Positions 4,505-6,166 of a DNA stretch of 6,166 nt are shown here, in pieces. The stretch covers positions 1-6,166 of the forward strand of contig CALGGQ010000140.1 of the NCBI GenBank assembly GCA_937915775.1, given 5' to 3'. The notes beneath the pieces were generated by a model. The model had not been told where the DNA came from. It saw nothing but the letters and a program-made list of their open reading frames with translations, and ran no database searches. Numbering within the stretch: the first letter of the stretch is position 1; each line of letters begins with the position of its first letter. A program made the translations under genes and the position numbers. The stretch is from an uncultured Clostridia bacterium (lineage in GTDB: Bacteria > Bacillota > Clostridia > Oscillospirales > Acutalibacteraceae).

Positions 4505-4645
4505 GTCTTATGCCTTGTTTCGAGAACGGCGGAAATTTTCACCTTACTAAACCTTTCGGTGTTTCTTCAATTTGTGAGCAAAAAATTGAGCCAAAAAAAT
4601 TAAATACTACCTTAGTCCCGCCGTCCTCGGCACAGGGCATAAGAC
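4505..4645. repeat. Long imperfect inverted repeat: structured RNA or small mobile element
   Basis: The arms 4505-4532 and 4618-4645 are complementary over 28 positions. Read in the same sense they differ at four (24 of 28 identical). As RNA (+ strand) two of the four differences become U-G pairs, so 26 of 28 positions can pair without any gap. The outer arm is GTCTTATGCC and the inner arm ends ACGGCGG. The 85-nt interior is AT-rich and includes a 7-bp hairpin TCAATTT/AAATTGA (4567-4573, 4583-4589) and a possible ACTAA/TTAGT pairing (4546-4550, 4612-4616). There is no T-run after the right arm, so it is not a normal terminator. Candidates are a cis-acting or antitermination RNA, a small noncoding RNA, a MITE, or an origin-type element. 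It lies between two early gene clusters on the + strand; the gap 4473-4664 holds nothing else I can support. Confidence 0.75.
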
Positions 4646-4664
4646 AGACAGGAGCGAATAGAAA

Positions 4665-4841
4665 ATGACATATATTGAATGGATTAAAGAATGTTTAATA
4701 CCGGCACTAACCTTTATTTTTAGCTTTACAGCGGTTTGCGGAGCGGTCGGCACGGTAATTCTTTATAAACAGCAAATAAAAAGAAAAATAGCATTGTGGA
4801 TAGGTTGGCATATCTACCACGAGGATTGGAGCCGGGGATGA
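4665..4841 (+). CDS. 58-aa single-pass membrane protein
   Basis: ATG at 4665 with AGGAG at 4650-4654 (10-nt spacing). Residues 1-10 (MTYIEWIKEC) are followed by one hydrophobic segment at about 11-34 (LIPALTFIFSFTAVCGAVGT and on), then a positively charged stretch KQQIKRKI that predicts a cytoplasmic C-terminus, and a Trp/His-rich tail. The stop codon overlaps the start of the next gene (ATGA at 4838-4841), and this coupling supports that it is translated. No family is recognised; the function is unknown. Small membrane peptides in early phage operons can affect the host membrane or superinfection, but nothing here shows that. Confidence 0.68.
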   Translation: MTYIEWIKECLIPALTFIFSFTAVCGAVGTVILYKQQIKRKIALWIGWHIYHEDWSRG

Positions 4842-5074
4842 ATTACTGTAACGAAGACTGTTTTGCGTATTCAGAGCCGAATGGCATACCGAGATGTTCG
4901 GTGTTCAAACCTATCCACTGTGAGAACTGTAACACATATAAGACTTGGCAGGAAGTTTATGAACAGCAGAAGGCGTGTAAGAAGAGATTAGCGGATGTGC
5001 TGCCGAATGTCTCTTATCAGATAACCGTACCGAAGAAAATACTCGCAATGTTGGAGGATGAAGATGACGATTGA
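4838..5074 (+). CDS. Cys-rich small phage protein, probable zinc binding
   Basis: A 78-aa protein. The ATG at 4838 follows GGAG (4828-4831) at 6 nt and overlaps the stop of the membrane-peptide gene; an in-frame GTG at 4796 inside that gene has no ribosome binding site. Cysteines at 4, 8, 20, 28 and 31 (CNEDC, PRCSVF, CENC) can form a zinc site, followed by a helix (TWQEVYEQQKACKKRLADVL) and an acidic tail EDEDDD. Proteins with this Cys-rich head and helical tail are frequent hypothetical proteins of early phage operons. Its role is unknown. It overlaps the next gene by 11 nt, so it belongs to a coupled operon. Confidence 0.78.
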   Translation: MNYCNEDCFAYSEPNGIPRCSVFKPIHCENCNTYKTWQEVYEQQKACKKRLADVLPNVSYQITVPKKILAMLEDEDDD

Positions 5075-5459
5075 TTATGAACCCGATGAATACTGGGAAA
5101 CACATTGCACACACTGCGGTTGCCCGATAGAAGACCCCGACGAATATAACGGAGAGTGCGAGGAATGCTGGAAGATGAACTCACAGTACCGAGATACATT
5201 AACCTATCCTATGGCTTGTTACTTTGAGGAGACGGTCCCCCGTTACGGCGGTTCAGACCCCGAAAACATATTAGATACCGTATTCAGCGAAATGATGAGC
5301 TCATATCACAATGATTTTGAGTATGGTAATGATAAGCGCTGGCGTAACTTTATGGAAGACTTCTTTAAATATCTTCCCGAAAATCAGCATTGCGAATACA
5401 TCAAGTATTATGCAGAGGACGAGGGAATAGACGAATGGCGGAAGTGTTTTAATATATGA
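5064..5459 (+). CDS. Zinc-ribbon phage protein with acidic C-terminal region
   Basis: A 131-aa protein. The start is placed at ATG 5064, with GGAGG at 5053-5057 spaced by 6 nt; the ATG at 5058 is too close to that site. Residues 13-36 form a zinc ribbon: C15-x2-C18 (HCTHCGCP) and C32-x2-C35 (GECEECW). The rest is acidic and rich in aromatic residues (MACYFEETVPRYGG, then WRNFMEDFFKYLPENQHCEY), probably helical, without a recognised motif. The fold suggests protein or nucleic-acid binding, but the function is unknown. It overlaps the previous gene by 11 nt, and its TGA overlaps the ATG of the NinB-like gene (5456-5459), so it is part of the same coupled early operon. Confidence 0.8.
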   Translation: MTIDYEPDEYWETHCTHCGCPIEDPDEYNGECEECWKMNSQYRDTLTYPMACYFEETVPRYGGSDPENILDTVFSEMMSSYHNDFEYGNDKRWRNFMEDFFKYLPENQHCEYIKYYAEDEGIDEWRKCFNI

Positions 5460-5983
5460 CAGGAAGATTTAAAGACCTTATGTTCGGAATGAACCGCAAG
5501 CCGATTATCTCTTTCGAGGTCGATACAGTTGACGGAGAATATATTGATAACATCAAAGATAAAAATCTTGAAATCGAAATCAAGATTAAACGCAAGAAAA
5601 GAAGTCTTGACGCTAACGCTTACGCCTGGGTGCTAATGGATAAGTTAGCGGCCGCAACGGGAATACCGAAAGAAGAAATATACCGAGAATATATCCGTAA
5701 CATCGGCGGTAATTCAACCGTAATCTGTATTCAGAGTGACAGCGTTGACAAGTTCCGCAGAGATTGGAGCAAGCAGGGACTCGGCTGGCAAACCGAAACC
5801 GACAAAAGCAAGATTGACGGTTGCGTAGTGATAATCTGCTATGAAGGTTCAAGCGAATACGACACCGACCAAATGAGGCGGTTGATTGACCTTATCAAAC
5901 AGGATTGCGAGATGTACGGGATTGAAACAAAAACACCGGACGAAATTGAAAATATGCTTAATTTATGGGAGGCAAAAAAATGA
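5456..5983 (+). CDS. NinB-like phage recombination protein
   Basis: A 175-aa protein. Residues 15-45 form beta strands (ISFEVDTVDGEYID, EIEIKIKRKK) and lead into RSLDANAYAWVLMDKLA (49-65), which contains the RSLD-x-N motif of lambda NinB/Orf. GIPKEEIYREYIRNIGG follows, then WSKQGLGWQT, and a C-terminal Asp/Met-Arg-x-Leu-Ile-Asp-Leu-Ile helix (139-147) comparable to the NinB C-terminal helix. NinB is an accessory factor of phage recombination that binds ssDNA and acts with SSB and annealing proteins. The assignment is by motif and architecture only; many homologues are labelled hypothetical. The ATG overlaps the upstream stop codon; the ribosome binding site is weak (GGAAG near 5440), so translation probably depends on coupling. 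The next gene again overlaps by ATGA. Confidence 0.72.
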   Translation: MTGRFKDLMFGMNRKPIISFEVDTVDGEYIDNIKDKNLEIEIKIKRKKRSLDANAYAWVLMDKLAAATGIPKEEIYREYIRNIGGNSTVICIQSDSVDKFRRDWSKQGLGWQTETDKSKIDGCVVIICYEGSSEYDTDQMRRLIDLIKQDCEMYGIETKTPDEIENMLNLWEAKK

Positions 5984-6166
5984 CTTACGAACAGTTACAG
6001 CAAGCTAATGAAGCAATTTCAACAACAGATATAAAAGGAAAAGCGTATGCTGAGGTCGGCCAAAGGATAAAGGCATTCAGAATGCTCTATCCGAACGGCA
6101 GCATAGTTACTGAATTGTTGAGCAACCTTGACGGTGTGTGCATTTTCAAGGCGACAGTAATGGCAG
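5980..6166 (+). CDS. N-terminus of a phage recombination-type protein (partial)
   Basis: ATG at 5980 behind GGGAGG (5967-5972) and overlapping the stop of the NinB-like gene; the frame stays open to the window edge, so only 62 residues are seen. It starts MTYEQLQQANEAISTTDIKG and continues KAYAEVGQRIKAFRMLYPNG, SIVTELLSNLDGVCIFKATV. This opening (TTDIKGK-YAEV-QRIKAFR-LYP) is one I know from a common early-operon protein of Firmicutes phages that resembles single-strand annealing (Erf/Rad52-like) proteins. The position directly after a NinB-like gene fits a recombination module. The missing C-terminal part would decide, so the function stays tentative; that it is a real gene is near certain. 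Confidence 0.7.
   Translation, partial: MTYEQLQQANEAISTTDIKGKAYAEVGQRIKAFRMLYPNGSIVTELLSNLDGVCIFKATVMA

Noticed and set aside
4505..4645. Rho-independent terminator or CRISPR-type repeat
   Set aside because: There is no T-run after the right arm and the loop is 85 nt, unlike a terminator. There are only two inverted arms and no spaced direct repeats, so it is not a CRISPR array.
4505..4645. Insertion sequence with transposase
   Set aside because: The interior is only 85 nt and has no open frame. I see no target-site duplication, so at most it could be a non-autonomous element.
5613..5852. 79-aa open frame on the - strand inside the NinB-like gene
   Set aside because: It is antisense to a well-supported coding region, has no ribosome binding site, and its Arg/Cys/Ser-rich product is typical of a shadow frame.

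Overview
The window reads as part of the genome of a temperate tailed phage of a low-to-moderate-GC Gram-positive host, most likely a gut Clostridia (Oscillospiraceae/Lachnospiraceae type). The reasons are strong GGAGG-type ribosome binding sites, tightly overlapping small genes, consensus sigma-A promoters, and proteins resembling those common in gut Clostridia phages. Two sets of integrase arm-type repeats lie on both sides of a tRNA 3'-end core. This is the arrangement of an intact attP, so the sequence looks like the free or circular phage genome and not an integrated prophage junction. All family names below come from recognising motifs by eye; no database search was run.

Layout, left to right. 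(1) 39-893, + strand: the end of a late/structural operon, with a beta-rich probable virion protein and a small Arg/Gly/Tyr/Ser-rich helical protein, followed by a hairpin. (2) 902-1177: the attP region, with arm repeats, T-tract repeats, a perfect 16-bp hairpin, the tRNA 3'-end core, and a second arm repeat inside the 3' end of int. (3) 1146-3689, - strand: the lysogeny operon. In transcription order it holds an XRE repressor, a minimal ImmA/IrrE-like metallopeptidase, a frameshifted zinc-ribbon gene, a membrane-anchored Mrr-like nuclease and a tyrosine integrase. (4) 3690-3907: the genetic switch, with two near-perfect sigma-A promoters pointing at each other and repeated operator-like words over both. 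(5) 3908-4472, + strand: the start of the early operon, with a Cro-like HTH protein, an excisionase-like HTH protein and a 57-aa unknown. (6) 4473-4664: a gene-free stretch dominated by a 28-bp imperfect inverted repeat enclosing 85 nt, perhaps a structured RNA or a small mobile element. (7) 4665 to the end, + strand: a densely coupled early operon with a 58-aa membrane peptide, two Cys-rich probable zinc proteins, a NinB-like recombination protein and the start of a further recombination-type protein.

How it works together (inference): the repressor and the Cro-like protein compete over the face-to-face promoters, and the ImmA-like protease may inactivate the repressor on induction. The leftward transcript maintains lysogeny and also carries int and a probable exclusion/defence nuclease. 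The rightward transcript makes the excisionase candidate and the recombination/replication genes. The least explained item is the long inverted repeat at 4505-4645.
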